From the NCBI GenBank assembly GCA_030844895.1, contig CM061233.1, positions 47,955,937 through 48,019,936 of the forward strand: a DNA stretch of 64,000 nt, read 5' to 3'. The notes below the pieces were generated by a model, which was not told the DNA's origin, did no database searches, and saw nothing but the letters and a program-made list of their open reading frames with translations. A program made the translations under genes and the position numbers. Below, piece by piece: positions 1 through 9,840 of this stretch (position 1 is the stretch's first letter; each line of letters opens with the position of its first letter). Source of the stretch: Ambrosia x helenae (taxonomy: Eukaryota; Streptophyta; Magnoliopsida; Asterales; Asteraceae).

Positions 1-2466
1 ATCCTGGCACCGGAAGCTAACTACCTGCAAAAGCATGTATATCGTGGGTCAACAAACAATGTTGGTGAGTTCAATAAGTAAAGAAATGAGTAAGTAATTG
101 CGCTGGTTTCCAAAACCACGTAACCAAGTAAAAGCGTAGGTCTCCCAGACCATGTAACAACAAGTATTAAGTAACCGAAAGCGTAGGTCTCCCAGATCCA
201 AATGTTCAAGTGTTATCAGTTTAAGCATGTCAGGGGTAGCTAACCGACTCATTGCAACTAAACAGTATTATTGGGACACCTTCATTAATATAAGAATTTG
301 CCTCAATAACTAGTGTCTATCAACACTAGTTCTCAAATGTGGTCAGAAGTTCATGTCCATGCTCCCAGCATCGCAAACATGAGGTTGCTGCACAACTTAA
401 TAGCGCTATCAACTAATACCATGTTCGCTCCCAGCGATTAACCCAATAATATGCAAGGACTTTTCAAGTGATAGAGTGTTTAGTTCACAAAGGACCAATA
501 AGTTTTAAACGGATAAAGCGCAATCCTCCCCGAGGATCCGTAATCAAAAACCCGACCCACCACATGAGTCAAAACATGAGTAGTCCCAAATTGGACTAGA
601 AAACGTTTACCAAAGTTGTCTCACCCTGAGACGCATGCTTTTGAGAAAGAGTAGTGAAACTCACCTTAGTATGCAAGCAAATAAATCCAAACACCAAAGT
701 AGGGTGTGCTACCGACACCCTAGTACATGTGTCACTAAGTAAGTATATGTGTAATACCATTACACCAATTAAACCGTTTGTCCAAGACGTTTAAATGTTC
801 AAAAGCGTGTAGGTGACACCTAGTGATTCTACATGCATAAGTAAACCCTACGGACCCGTTGGTGAATATGTTAGTTACAATTAGTTTTACACTCCATATC
901 CAATACATACCACCTAGGACTTCAATTAGTCATGTACACACATAATACACAATCTTCGTTTTTAGGACAGATTGTGCATCACCAAAACTAATTTATTTAA
1001 AATACTAAATCAGTGAGTTAAACTCTCAAATTTTTACTAAATATTCTTTGAGATTCATTTAACAACCATATTTTGTTTTGTCTCAAAACCAAACACAAAA
1101 ATTATTAAAATTCGTTCAACACAGCTATGTTCAGAAAACGGGATGAATCCACTTGGAAATGCCTAATTATTCCAATATTAATCTTCTGTAAAATTTCATA
1201 ACTTAATTCTTTATAAAACTCGAGTTACAACAGTTTAAAGTCGACTCAGTTTATTAATCCGAAATTCTGATATGACCTATTTTCAAAGAAAATTCCAAAA
1301 ACTACTCAAACGAAGTCCAAATCGAACGATTTTGCCCATTACGAAAAGCTAAGACCATGCACATTACAACCATGTCAGGAGCACATCAAAACAATAACTT
1401 TTAACCCACGTATTAGACCGTATAAGTTAACTTTCAGATTCTGTCCAAGTTTGAATCATGCAATAACATCAATTATCTTGAACCCAATTTGCATATTATC
1501 GATCAACAACGCAATAAACATTCTACAACATCTTTAAGACATTATCTGATCATAACCTAGCAATATTCATGCATATATTATCATTCACAAACCTTAGTTA
1601 TCTAAAACATCAAGAACACACATGATCATGCAAAACACATAATATTCATAACAATATGCTTGACCCTTTTAATCATCATGTTTTAATTTTTATAAAATAC
1701 CTTCAGACCTGGACAAACAAGGTTTTGATGTTTTAAACCAATTTAAAGAAGATTAAAACACAAGAGAATGAATATTATACCACAAGCACTTAAAAACAAT
1801 CAACCGAAGGCTCTCCAAACTTCCCGATCGATGTTCTTTAGCTTTTGCTGGTGTTTAGGGGTTAATAATTCGTAAGGAGGCAGTAGGGGGCGATTAGGGT
1901 GGAGTTTAGAGGTTGCATGGGGCTTAAGAGTGTTTAAATAGTGGATTAAGGCGATTAGGCTTCGTCAGACCTCCGTGAGCGCCCCGCTCGGAGCCTGTGA
2001 GCGCCCCGCTCACAGCTCCCGGCCCGCTCCGGGTGGCCTGCTTCATTGTACGGCATGTTTTCCTTCGATGTTTTTGCTATTTTGGACCCTAACAAGTGTA
2101 ACCCCATGTGTTAAGACCCCAACCATCCTAATGGTCCATCTATTATGGTTTTATTTAACATATTCGGTTTAAGTTCACGTAATCACATACAGTTTTCACA
2201 TAGTTTCACAAAGTATCATAGAAGCACGTAATTGCAATCAATCTCAAACAATTACTTCACAAATCATTTTGTTTACCAATTCAGCGATGTCCGGGGTTCA
2301 CTACTCATGTAAATAGTTTGGTAATTCCTCAAATTACCACCTCATGTAGTTATTAACCTATAACCGTGCAATGTGTAACTTATATAGCTAACCCTAGTTA
2401 ACTAGAATGCATACAATGTAACCAGAGTTTAGTTAAAGTGAGAACCTGAAATTGCGGGGTATCACA
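1..2466 (-). mobile_element. 3' LTR (partial) of Ty3/gypsy chromovirus element H
   Basis: On the minus strand this LTR begins with TGTGATACCCCG at 2466, directly after a purine-rich tract and the end of a chromodomain pol gene, and runs off the left edge. At over 2.4 kb it fits the very long LTRs of Tekay-type chromoviruses. It contains a TATA-like TATTTAAA (plus 1933-1940), a GC-rich palindromic block just upstream of it, and a candidate intron: donor CTAAGGTGAGTTT at plus 669-657 and acceptor TTTTGCAG at plus 32-25. The matching 5' LTR, gag and protease are not in the window. LTR identity is confident; the lineage rests on the chromodomain and LTR length. Confidence 0.8.
1930..2033 (-). promoter_or_regulatory. 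Putative core promoter of the H LTR: TATA-like box plus GC-rich palindromes
   Basis: Minus-strand TATTTAAA lies at 1940-1933. About 35 bp upstream on that strand is a GC-rich block in otherwise AT-rich sequence. It holds two copies of GTGAGCGCCCCGCTC (plus 1975-1989 and 1997-2011, 22-bp period), each containing the palindrome GAGCG-CCC-CGCTC, followed by a CCCGG/CCGGG inverted repeat at 2018-2033. Promoter function is inferred from the arrangement. Confidence 0.45.
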
Positions 2467-2598
2467 TCATCCCCAAGTTGAAAAGAATTTCATCCCGAAA
2501 TTCAGTAAGTAAACAGTAAAGCCAGCGTAAAAATGCGCGCTTGGTTCCCAGATTTCACATCATCCCCAAGTTGAAAGGAATTTTGCCCCGAAATTCAC
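2463..2598 (-). repeat. Duplicated polypurine-tract/LTR-edge segment of element H
   Basis: A segment of about 42 bp beginning CACATCATCCCCAAGTTGAA occurs at 2463-2504 and again, slightly diverged, at 2557-2598. On the minus strand it reads as the purine-rich sequence ending CTTGGGGATGATGTG that adjoins the LTR start. The two copies are separated by about 52 bp containing GCGCGC. The inner copy overlaps the end of pol. Either copy could serve as the plus-strand primer. Confidence 0.7.
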
Positions 2599-2850
2599 TT
2601 TGAGAGAGCTGCTTTACGTTTAGTGTTTGGTTTATGCATAGTTCTAGGTTCAGTAAAGAGATGTGGGTATTTAAGCCGCATTTGATCATTGCGTTCCCAC
2701 GCATATTCCGGTCCTAGACGGGAATTCCATCATACCATAACAATGGTTATAGTGTTATGTTTAAGTTTCTTGACGCCCCGCTCAAGAATCTCCACTGGTT
2801 CTTCCATGAACCGTAACTGATCGTCCACCTGGATCTCCTCCAGTGGCATC
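2595..2850 (-). pseudogene. Chromodomain at the C terminus of element H integrase
   Basis: Minus-strand translation gives EEPVEILERGVKKLK, then an in-frame TGA where WNSR begins, then RLGPEYAWERNDQM and LKYPHLF. This is the pattern of the chromodomain that ends integrase in chromoviruses, where it is thought to direct integration by binding modified histones. The reading frame closes at a TGA at about 2597-2595, inside the inner polypurine copy. The premature stop in the core makes it a pseudogene. It was recognised by reading the sequence because it is too broken to form a long ORF. Confidence 0.75.
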
Positions 2851-3258
2851 ACCAGTGTAGTATCTGACAGACATTTCTTTATATTCGATACGTGGAGCAC
2901 ATCGTGTACCCCATTAAATTCATTAGGCAGGTTTAACCTGCAAGCTACCGGACTAATCCTTTTGAGAATCGCGAACGGTTTAACGTATCGTGGGTTTAAC
3001 TTTCCCTGTTTTCCAAAGCGTATGACCCCCCTTCCAAGGTGACATCATCAATAAGATCTTGTCCCCAACCTGGAACTCCAAAGGTTTCCTACGCTTATCA
3101 GCGTAGCTTTTTTGTCGATCACGAGCAGCAGCCATCCGGTTTCTGATTTGCACTATCTTCTCAGAAGTTTCGTGCACGAGTTCGGGACCTGTTAGCTGGC
3201 TATCCCCAAAGCGTTTTGGAGAGTAGTCCGAAAATGAGAAGTGAATCGCGCATCGCGA
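2851..3258 (-). pseudogene. C-terminal part of element H integrase, internally deleted
   Basis: The minus strand encodes the post-catalytic part of a Ty3/gypsy integrase: RQKSYADKRRKPLEFQVGD followed by the conserved SPWKG region, then the link to the chromodomain. Upstream, near 3200-3265, a shifted frame reads NRDARFTSHF, which holds the second catalytic aspartate region, but it then jumps to the GDSQLTGPELVHET region. Roughly 90-100 residues that normally carry the catalytic glutamate are therefore missing. With the frameshifts, this rules out an active integrase. The deletion size is estimated from family layout, not from an alignment. Confidence 0.7.
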
Positions 3259-3711
3259 TTAGATATAATTAGAAGTAGGCACCCCATGCCTAGAGACTAC
3301 CTCCTTGATGTAGAGATTTGCTAGTTTCTCCAGGGAGTTCGTTTCCTTTATTGCCAGAAAGTGTGCCGGTTTGGTTAAACGATCCACGATAGCCCAAATC
3401 ATGTTATGGCCCGTTGGCGTTCTAGGAAGCTTTGTAATAAAATCCATAGAAATCCCGTCCCATTTCCACATAGGGATTTCTGGTTGCTGGAGTAGGCCTG
3501 AAGGTTTCTGATATTCAATCTTAACCTTCACACAAGTCAAGCACTTACTAACATAAGTGGCTTGAGCTTTCATGTTTGGCCACCAGTAAAGAGTTTTAAG
3601 ATCTTGGTACATCTTGTCCGAACCAGGATGTACCGAGTATCGAGAGATGTGAGCTTCATCGAGCACTAGTTGTCTGAGATCCCCAAAACGTGGTATCCAG
3701 ACTCGATCCAT
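3259..3711 (-). pseudogene. Element H integrase, zinc-binding domain and start of catalytic core
   Basis: The 150-residue open stretch holds the integrase HHCC zinc finger (HISRYSVHPGSDKMYQ, then CLTCVKVKIEYQ) followed by the start of the RNase-H-fold core (WDGISMDFITKLPRT with the first catalytic Asp, then AIVDRLTKPAHF). Integrase inserts the cDNA into the nuclear genome. The core breaks off after SRHGVPTSNYI, where the normal continuation carries the second Asp. This is a frameshift, with the expected NRD visible in another frame. It lies downstream of RNase H, the Ty3/gypsy order PR-RT-RH-INT. Confidence 0.85.
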
Positions 3712-3762
3712 AAAGTACTAAAGACCATCTGTTTTTAGTTCCAAGTGCTTATCAGCACCATG

Positions 3763-4542
3763 TTATGTTTCAAGCCCGATGTTTTCTCCTTTCAAGGCCT
3801 CGCCCTGGGCTTCATGTATCTTATCAGGAAGATTAGAATGAATGGTAAGCTGTAAGGCTCGCACCTGTTTAGGTTTCGTTTCCTTTCGACTGAGGGCATT
3901 AGCTACTACGTTAGCTTTCCCTGGGTGGTACTTGATGGCACAGTCATAATCATTCACAAGCTCGACCCATCGACGTTGTCGCATGTTCAGCTCCTTTTGA
4001 TCGAATATGTGTTGGAGGCTCTTGTGGTCAGTGAAGATCGTACACTTCGTCCCATAGAGATAATTCCTCCAAATCTTTAGAGCAAAAACCAGTACACCCA
4101 GTTCCATGTCATGGGTGGTGTAATTCTTCTCATGAACCTTTAATTGCCGTGAGGCATACGTGATCACCTTATCACGCTGCATCAGCACACACCCTAACTC
4201 TTGGATAGATGCATCACAGTACACCATGAAGTCCTCTGTACCCTCAGGTAATGATAGTATAGGTGCACTGCAAAGTTTCGACTTTAATAATTGAAAGGCA
4301 GATCCTTGGGCATCTCCCCACTTGTAAGTAATACCCTTCTGTGTCAAGGCAGTGAGGGGTTGAGCGATCTTAGAGAATCCCTCAATGAATCTGCGATAAT
4401 ATCCCGCGAGACCAAGAAACTGGCGCACCTGTGTAGGAGTCTTAGGAGCCTCCCACTTTTTAAAAGCATCAATCTTGGCGGAATCGACATGTATTCCTGC
4501 CTTGTTAACCACATGTCCAAGAAATTGGACTTCTCGAATCAA
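3763..4542 (-). pseudogene. Element H reverse transcriptase C-terminal part and RNase H
   Basis: The 259-residue stretch begins with the RT thumb/connection (VQFLGHVVNKAGI, FLGLAGYYRRFIEGFS) and continues into RNase H: YCDAS with the first Asp, DMELG with the Glu, FTDHKSLQHIF with the next Asp. The last motif reads VVANALSR where the family has ADALSR, so the fourth acidic residue is replaced by Asn. RNase H removes the RNA strand during reverse transcription. This piece is one frame off from the upstream RT piece, so a frameshift lies near 4540. Translation stops before the integrase piece. Confidence 0.85.
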
Positions 4543-5046
4543 AAGTCACATTCAGAGAATTTCGCATACAACTGCTCATTTCTCAAAAGTTCCAAGATCA
4601 CCTGCAGGTGCCGCTCGTGCTCTTCCCTGCTCTTGGAATAAATCGGTATGTCATCTATGAACACTATGACGAATTTGTCCAAATAGGGCTTGCACACCCG
4701 GTTCATCAGATCCATGAACACAGCCGGTGCATTGGTTAGCCCAAATGGCATCACCAAAAAAACTCATAATGTCCATACCGAGTTTGAAAGGCTGTCTTTG
4801 CCACATCCTCCTCTCGGACTCTCAGCTGATGGTATTCTGACCTCAAGTCATCTAAGAATAGAAACTCGGCCCTTGCAGCTGGTCGAACAAGTCATCAATA
4901 CGAGGCAAAGGGTAATGGTTCTTAACCGTCACTTTGTTTAATTCCCGATAATCGATACACATGCGGAAACTCCCATCTTTCTTCTTAACGAACAGAACTG
5001 GAGCTCCCCATGGCGAAGTACTAGGTCTAATAAAGTCCCTATCCAA
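4539..5046 (-). pseudogene. Element H reverse transcriptase, fingers and palm (frameshifted)
   Basis: Two open stretches in different frames make up the RT palm. The first (5046-4852) has GAPVLFVKKKDGSFRMCIDY and ELNKVTVKNHYPLPRIDD, the fingers/palm with the first catalytic Asp region. The second (4757-4539) has MPFGLTNAPAVF and FIDDIPIYSKS, the DD catalytic box, with Pro where Leu is usual. Between them (about 4851-4758) the expected YHQLRVREEDVAKTAF is readable in a third frame. At least two frameshifts therefore break the gene. The motifs are diagnostic for Ty3/gypsy. Confidence 0.85.
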
Positions 5047-5403
5047 TAGCTCTTGGAGTTGGGTAGACAGTTCTTGAAGTTTGCCTACTGCTAGGTGATA
5101 TGGTGTGCGTGCAACTTGAGCTACTCTAGGTACAAGATCAATTTAAAACTCCACTTGACGAACAGGTGGAAGTCCAGGTAGTTCCCATGGGAAAACATCT
5201 GGGAAATCTCGGACTACTGGGATGTCCTCAATCTTAGTTTCAGTTTCAGCTCGAGTGTCAGATATGTTGGCCAAAATGGCTGGACAACCCTTACGGATAC
5301 ACTTCTGGGCTTTCAAGAAGGAGATGATGCCCACCATGGCACCACCACGATCACCCTGAATAGATAAAAGTGAAAATGGCGATCTTAGTAGATTTGTGTT
5401 CAA
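5047..5403 (-). pseudogene. Element H linker between protease and reverse transcriptase
   Basis: The reading frame 5403-5143 ends in IPVVRDFPDVFPWELPGLPP, the well-known pre-RT motif of plant chromoviruses. It is preceded by IISFLKAQKCIRKGCPAILA, typical of the segment after protease. The first residues look unrelated, and no protease or gag follows upstream. Element H is therefore cut at about 5403 by a breakpoint into unassigned sequence. Bases 5047-5142 carry the short RT lead-in with a stop. Confidence 0.75.
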
Positions 5404-6030
5404 AGTTAATAAAATGGAATAGGTTGTGAAATGCTCTACTTTATGCTAGTCTAGGTGGTCGTATTGTGTATTCGATATTGCTTTCCTTAACTAGTGCGGT
5501 TGAGGACTCCCGAAAGGTGATACTAACCTATCTTTAAAGATTCTCATGAGATCATATCAGCTGCGCGCTAATAAACGACTTGAGGTGGTTAACGTGTGTT
5601 TTCGTGTTAGCTTTCAGTATAGTTGTCATGTTAGGATGCCCGAAAGGGACACTAACTGTCGGAAAATGGGAATGTTGATCACGCCTTTATTTCTTATATA
5701 GATGACATGCTAGGATTGGCATATTATAGTTTATATAGTTATATATTTTGAGTCGTAGTTAAGTTATTTACATGTGTTAGAATTAATTTAGCTATAAACA
5801 AACTCAACTTATCTTTTCCTACTGGTAAATCGGGGACAGAGTTTTAGTACTATTGCTCTGCGCGCGTCCATGGATCGATATCTGGTTCTTATCTGTATGT
5901 TACTACATATATGACAGGGTACACTTGCCCTATTGTGTGTGTTTTAATATTAAGGTCTAAACGATTTTTATAAATATTAAAGCAAAACGTGTGTTATTTC
6001 ATTGTAAAATTATGTATATATTCGCACACG
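5404..6030. other. Unassigned segment between truncated elements H and A
   Basis: No coding motif is seen on either strand. The stretch contains an imperfect repeat: CCCGAAAGGTGATACTAAC near 5511 and CCCGAAAGGGACACTAAC near 5639, both preceded by AGGA. It looks like non-coding retroelement (LTR or UTR) sequence, but neither TG...CA ends nor a target duplication could be fixed. It separates the broken left end of A (integrase ends at 6031) from the broken right end of H (5403). Confidence 0.4.
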
Positions 6031-6747
6031 TCAATACGGAGAACTATATTCATGATGAATTCCTTTGTCTTCACAAAGAGCATTCATCTGTGTGTTCTTG
6101 AACTCCGTCCCATTATCACTCCTAATTCTCTTGAACTTTAGACCATGGACATTTACTAATCGAGTGAACAGAACCTTCAGATTGTTAAACGTGTCGCTCT
6201 TATGATGTAAGCACATAACCCACGAGAATCTGGAATAGTCATCGGTAACCACAAGACAGTACAATTCACCCATATGACTTTTACGCTTGACCGGTCCGAA
6301 TAGATCCATGTGCAAACGCTCAAGTGGTAATTCAACTGAATTGACTTTCTTTGGTTTGTGGGACTCCTTGTGTTGTTTTCCTTTCTTGCAACTCACACAC
6401 TTGTCGTTCAAATGGAAATGTTTAACATTTACGCCTTCGACAAGTTCATTCTTCACCAGATGATTCATTTTTCTAAAGTGAATGTGTCCCATCCTCCTAT
6501 GCCACATGATAGATTCTATTTCAGTAGCGTTAGAGAGGAAACACATTACTTGACCTTGGGTTATCATGGCTTTTGACATGTCGAGAATGTACAGATTGTT
6601 CACTCTCGGAGCCTTCCGCATTACCCACTCTATTGGAAGTACGAAACCTGGCTTGAGAATGTAGCAATATTCGTCGTCAAAGTATACAAAGAACTGTTTA
6701 TCATAGATTTGACTGACACTGAGCAGATTATAGTCGATTTGCTTCAC
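6031..6747 (-). pseudogene. Element A integrase (pre-integrase, zinc finger, partial core)
   Basis: The 238-residue stretch starts with the end of the protease-integrase linker (YNLLSVSQIYDKQF). It then has the copia pre-integrase/zinc-finger pattern MWHRRMGHIHFRKM...CVSCKKGKQHKES (H-H-C-C) and the catalytic core: LHMDLFGPVKRKS with the first Asp, TDDYSRFSWV, and RIRSDNGTEFKN with the second Asp. It ends at HHEYSSPY, before the catalytic Glu, where the element is cut at 6031. Relative to other copies the stretch itself is well preserved. Confidence 0.9.
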
Positions 6748-6954
6748 CTATGATATCTTCTTAAAACTCACGATACAATTACTCAGACTACCCTCCATAG
6801 TAATGTATCCTCCTTTGTTTCCAGCAAATGCTACATATCCGCCATTGATGTTTCTAATGTCGAACAACATCGATAAATCCCCCGTCATGTGACCAGAAGC
6901 TCCACTGTCAACAATCCAAAGACTGCTCACAGGGCCAGCTGACGCTCCCTGCAC
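6748..6954 (-). pseudogene. Element A aspartic protease
   Basis: It contains LWIVDSGASGHMTGD, the retrotransposon aspartic protease active site with Asp-Ser-Gly intact, followed by GGYVAFAGNKGGYI, typical of copia proteases of this family. The enzyme cuts the Gag-Pol polyprotein inside virus-like particles. A stop codon at 6748 separates it from the integrase reading frame, which otherwise continues in phase. Confidence 0.85.
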
Positions 6955-7072
6955 ATATTAAGTAAAAAGATTAGTTCTTTCGGGGTACCCAAGCCTGCTT
7001 AGTCTTGGGTCTTTGAACATTTTGTTTCAAAGAATCTTTGTCACAAACAGTTGAATTTGAATTGATCTTTTT

Positions 7073-8188
7073 CTAATCAATTAAATCCTTTTCATTCTCA
7101 GACTTCTTATGTACATTTGAAGTCGAAGCACCTTGAGATCCCACTGGTGACCAAAATTGTTCCGAACGTTTCAAGATCCGGATCTGAGATTTTGGAGTCT
7201 TAGTCGGTTTCTTTACTTCATTATTGAAGGAAACTTTCTTGGTTACCTTCTCTGATTTAACAGAGACAGGTCCAACTGTTGGTTTAACCGTAGGTTTTAA
7301 TGGTACCTTTTGCTTCTCAACAGTTGTGTTCACCACTGGCTTCTTAAAAGGTTTTTCCATTGTTATCTGGTTACGACGATCATATGTCATCTGATGATTA
7401 TCTCTCTTTTGATAATAATGGCTTTGATTGTAAAAAGGTGCTGGTTGAGGGACATAGCATTGATTATCGACTGGACTTTGATACTTTTCCTTCACTTCAA
7501 CCTCATGCCTCTTGTGCCTAACGTACGGGCAGTGAGCAAGTAAATGCCCTCCCTCCCCGCACTTAAAACACGCACGGTACTCCTCAAAGTTGTTCTTGGT
7601 CTTCGACTTTGCATAGGTAGTGATAGGATATTGATCATCCACACACCTTCTTCTTAAACTCTCAGGAGCTGGGTCCTTTGAGTAAGTCGGCTCAAGAAAA
7701 CTCTTTGCCTTCTCCTCCGGCTTAATAAACTCTGTGACATGAACCTTTGGTTCTTTTGGAACATCCAAATAAATTTTCTTCAAAATCTCTGCACGTACAT
7801 CATTTGTTCTATCATGTTTTGGGAACCAAATGGTACTCTCCTGCCAAATTTTCGCAATCTTGGAGTAATTGGCAAACTTAATTGGATATTCCTCGTTAGA
7901 AATTATCTTATTGGATCCTTCCATCTGATAAAACACTTTGACGGGTTTGTCACTCGGTTCATTCTTCTCAACCTGCTTAACTGACTGATTCACTCGATGA
8001 GTGTTAGCCATTGGATGAATAATCTGAGAAGGTGACACCGGTTCATTGGTGATAATGTGATTTTCAACTGGAATATCATTAACTTTCTCAGATTTATCAT
8101 CTTTAGAGTCAGAATCATCAGTTACAGCTATCACACCTTCATCATTCAGAATTAGGATCACCCACACTAGTAGTGTTACACTCATCAT
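7073..8188 (-). pseudogene. Element A Gag C-terminal part with second CCHC knuckle
   Basis: The 371-residue open stretch starts acidic (DDSDSKDDKSEKV), continues through KVFYQMEGSNKII and a WQESTIWFPKHDRTN segment to CFKCGEGGHLLAHC (C-X2-C-X4-H-X4-C, around 7535-7576), and ends in a Lys-rich basic tail before the protease. The knuckle and basic tail suggest RNA binding in the particle. The same block occurs in C, F and G, so it is an ancestral part of this family's Gag. It is in a different frame from the upstream coiled-coil piece. Confidence 0.8.
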
Positions 8189-9120
8189 CCGATGTAGATT
8201 CAGACTTAACTAAAATCTCCAGTGTTATTGAATGCAAAGTATGATTTTCAAACAACACTGGAGATGGGACGGCCTTGTAGTTTGCACTAATCGGTTGTGA
8301 AGGTTCCTCAATAATATGGTCAACAACATATGCAATATGTTTGTAGCTTTCAAGCTTCTTGTTGACTTTCACAGCAAAGCACTTGATGGTTGCCATTTCA
8401 AGTTTTGTTTCTTCCAATTCATTTATGTAATTGTTAATGGCCAATTGTTTTAAAGATAATGTTTTCTTAAGATCAGAAATGTCTTTCTTATAACCATCAA
8501 GCACCTTATTGAATTCGAATGCTTCTTACCGATACGATTGACAGTTGATCTTATCACTCTCAAGCTGAACCCTGAGTTGCTTATTATCCTCTGTCAATCT
8601 ATCGCATGCACTACAATACTTATCACTGTTCATGTCTAAAGTAGATTCAGAACTTACCTATTTCGGAGGCTCTGTCATCGCCATCAAAGCAAGTGTGCTT
8701 CCTTTCCAGCAAAGAATTTAGAATAATCGATTCTGGTAAAAGCATCATCCACTATGAAAGATTTGCGGGTCATAAGAAAATCAGCTTTGGCTAGAAGTTG
8801 ATCAATATCATCATCTAGTGAGTTAACACTAGCTTCAGAATCAGACTCGCTCTCTGAATCACAATAAGCTGAATCACACTGTTCTGGAACATCAGTGACT
8901 TAGTCAAGAATCAATCCTGACTTCTCTTCAACACAAACATCATTTTCTTCAACCAACTGCTCAATCTTCACTTCTGATTTCTTCTCAGTCTCCAAATCAT
9001 CTTCAACTAACACCCGCTCCTCCAAATCTATCTTCTGAGCAACGCATGCCACATTGCCAGTAATGATCTCCTCAACGCCAAGTTGCATACCAGTCCAATA
9101 AAATCACTCATCCTTCTGGA
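8142..9120 (-). pseudogene. Element A Gag coiled-coil and acidic region
   Basis: 8504-8142 encodes a heptad-like helix (DISDLKKTLSLKQLAINNYI, NELEETKLEMATIK, VNKKLESYKHI) ending in DHIIEEPSQP. 9088-8900 encodes an acidic Glu/Val-rich stretch (EERVLVEDDLETEKKSEVKI). The 400 bp between has stops but keeps recognisable pieces, including the Cys-rich lead-in to the coil. Sirevirus Gags are known for such coiled coils between capsid and protease, and some are reported to bind dynein light chain 8. Whether this one does is not shown here. Confidence 0.65.
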
Positions 9121-9840
9121 TTACCAAAGCCTGGTTCTGGTTATCTGGTTGGGTTTGGCTGTTTGGTGTGGAAATTGGAATGATTGTTCTGGTTGGATAG
9201 TGTGGTGTTTGGTTTTGGTTCTGGTTTTGTGTAGTGGTTTGTCTAACAGAATTGTTTGGTGAGGCATTTTGACGGTTTTGATAATTATTTTGTGGTTGAA
9301 AGTTGGAGTTGTTTTGGCTTTGATAAGATACCTGATTTTGTGATTGACAGTTCTGGTAATTAGTGTTGAAAGGATTCCTGTTTCCCTGTTGTGCTTGATG
9401 TGTGCATTCTCTTTTGAAGTGACCTTTCCCACCACAGTTAAAACATGTGATTTGGCTTTGTTAAAGCCATATGTGGTGTGGGGAGATGTAGAAAGATCAG
9501 TTCTGCCCGTCGTCTCTATAAACTCAGTCGTTCGCCTCATGACACTAGCAAATGCCCACTGAATGTCAATGAGCTCCATCTTTTCCTTGTCAATTTGTGC
9601 GTAGTATCCACTGGTTAAGTTGTTGTTACCAATTTGACTAGCTACCAACCCATTATACGAAGCGACCATAGCAGAAACCAAGGCTACATGTTGTTGTGAT
9701 ACTTCAACAGTGACATTGTTCATGTTTGATGTCTCCAACACAATTGGGCTTTGGTTTGATTGACTTGGGTTCATTTGAGGAATGTAGGATTGTTGTTGAG
9801 GTTGGTTCAAATTAGCTGAATAGCATGCAGCTTGTTGCAT
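9121..9840 (-). pseudogene. Element A Gag middle region with first CCHC knuckle and Asn/Gln-rich tail
   Basis: The open 239-residue frame begins QQAACYSANLNQPQQQ and contains the MVASYNGLVASQIGNNNLTS and FASVMRRTTEFIETTGRTDL segments seen in C and G. In the neighbouring frame, plus 9445-9404 reads CFNCGGKGHFKREC, a perfect C-X2-C-X4-H-X4-C knuckle, so a frameshift lies just before it. The knuckle is followed by an Asn/Gln-rich low-complexity stretch. It is a separate knuckle from the one at about 7550. Confidence 0.75.

Noticed and set aside
1975..2172. ORF starting in the GC-rich block of the H LTR
   Set aside because: It lies antisense to the element; its composition reflects the GC palindromes followed by AT-rich sequence, with no domain.
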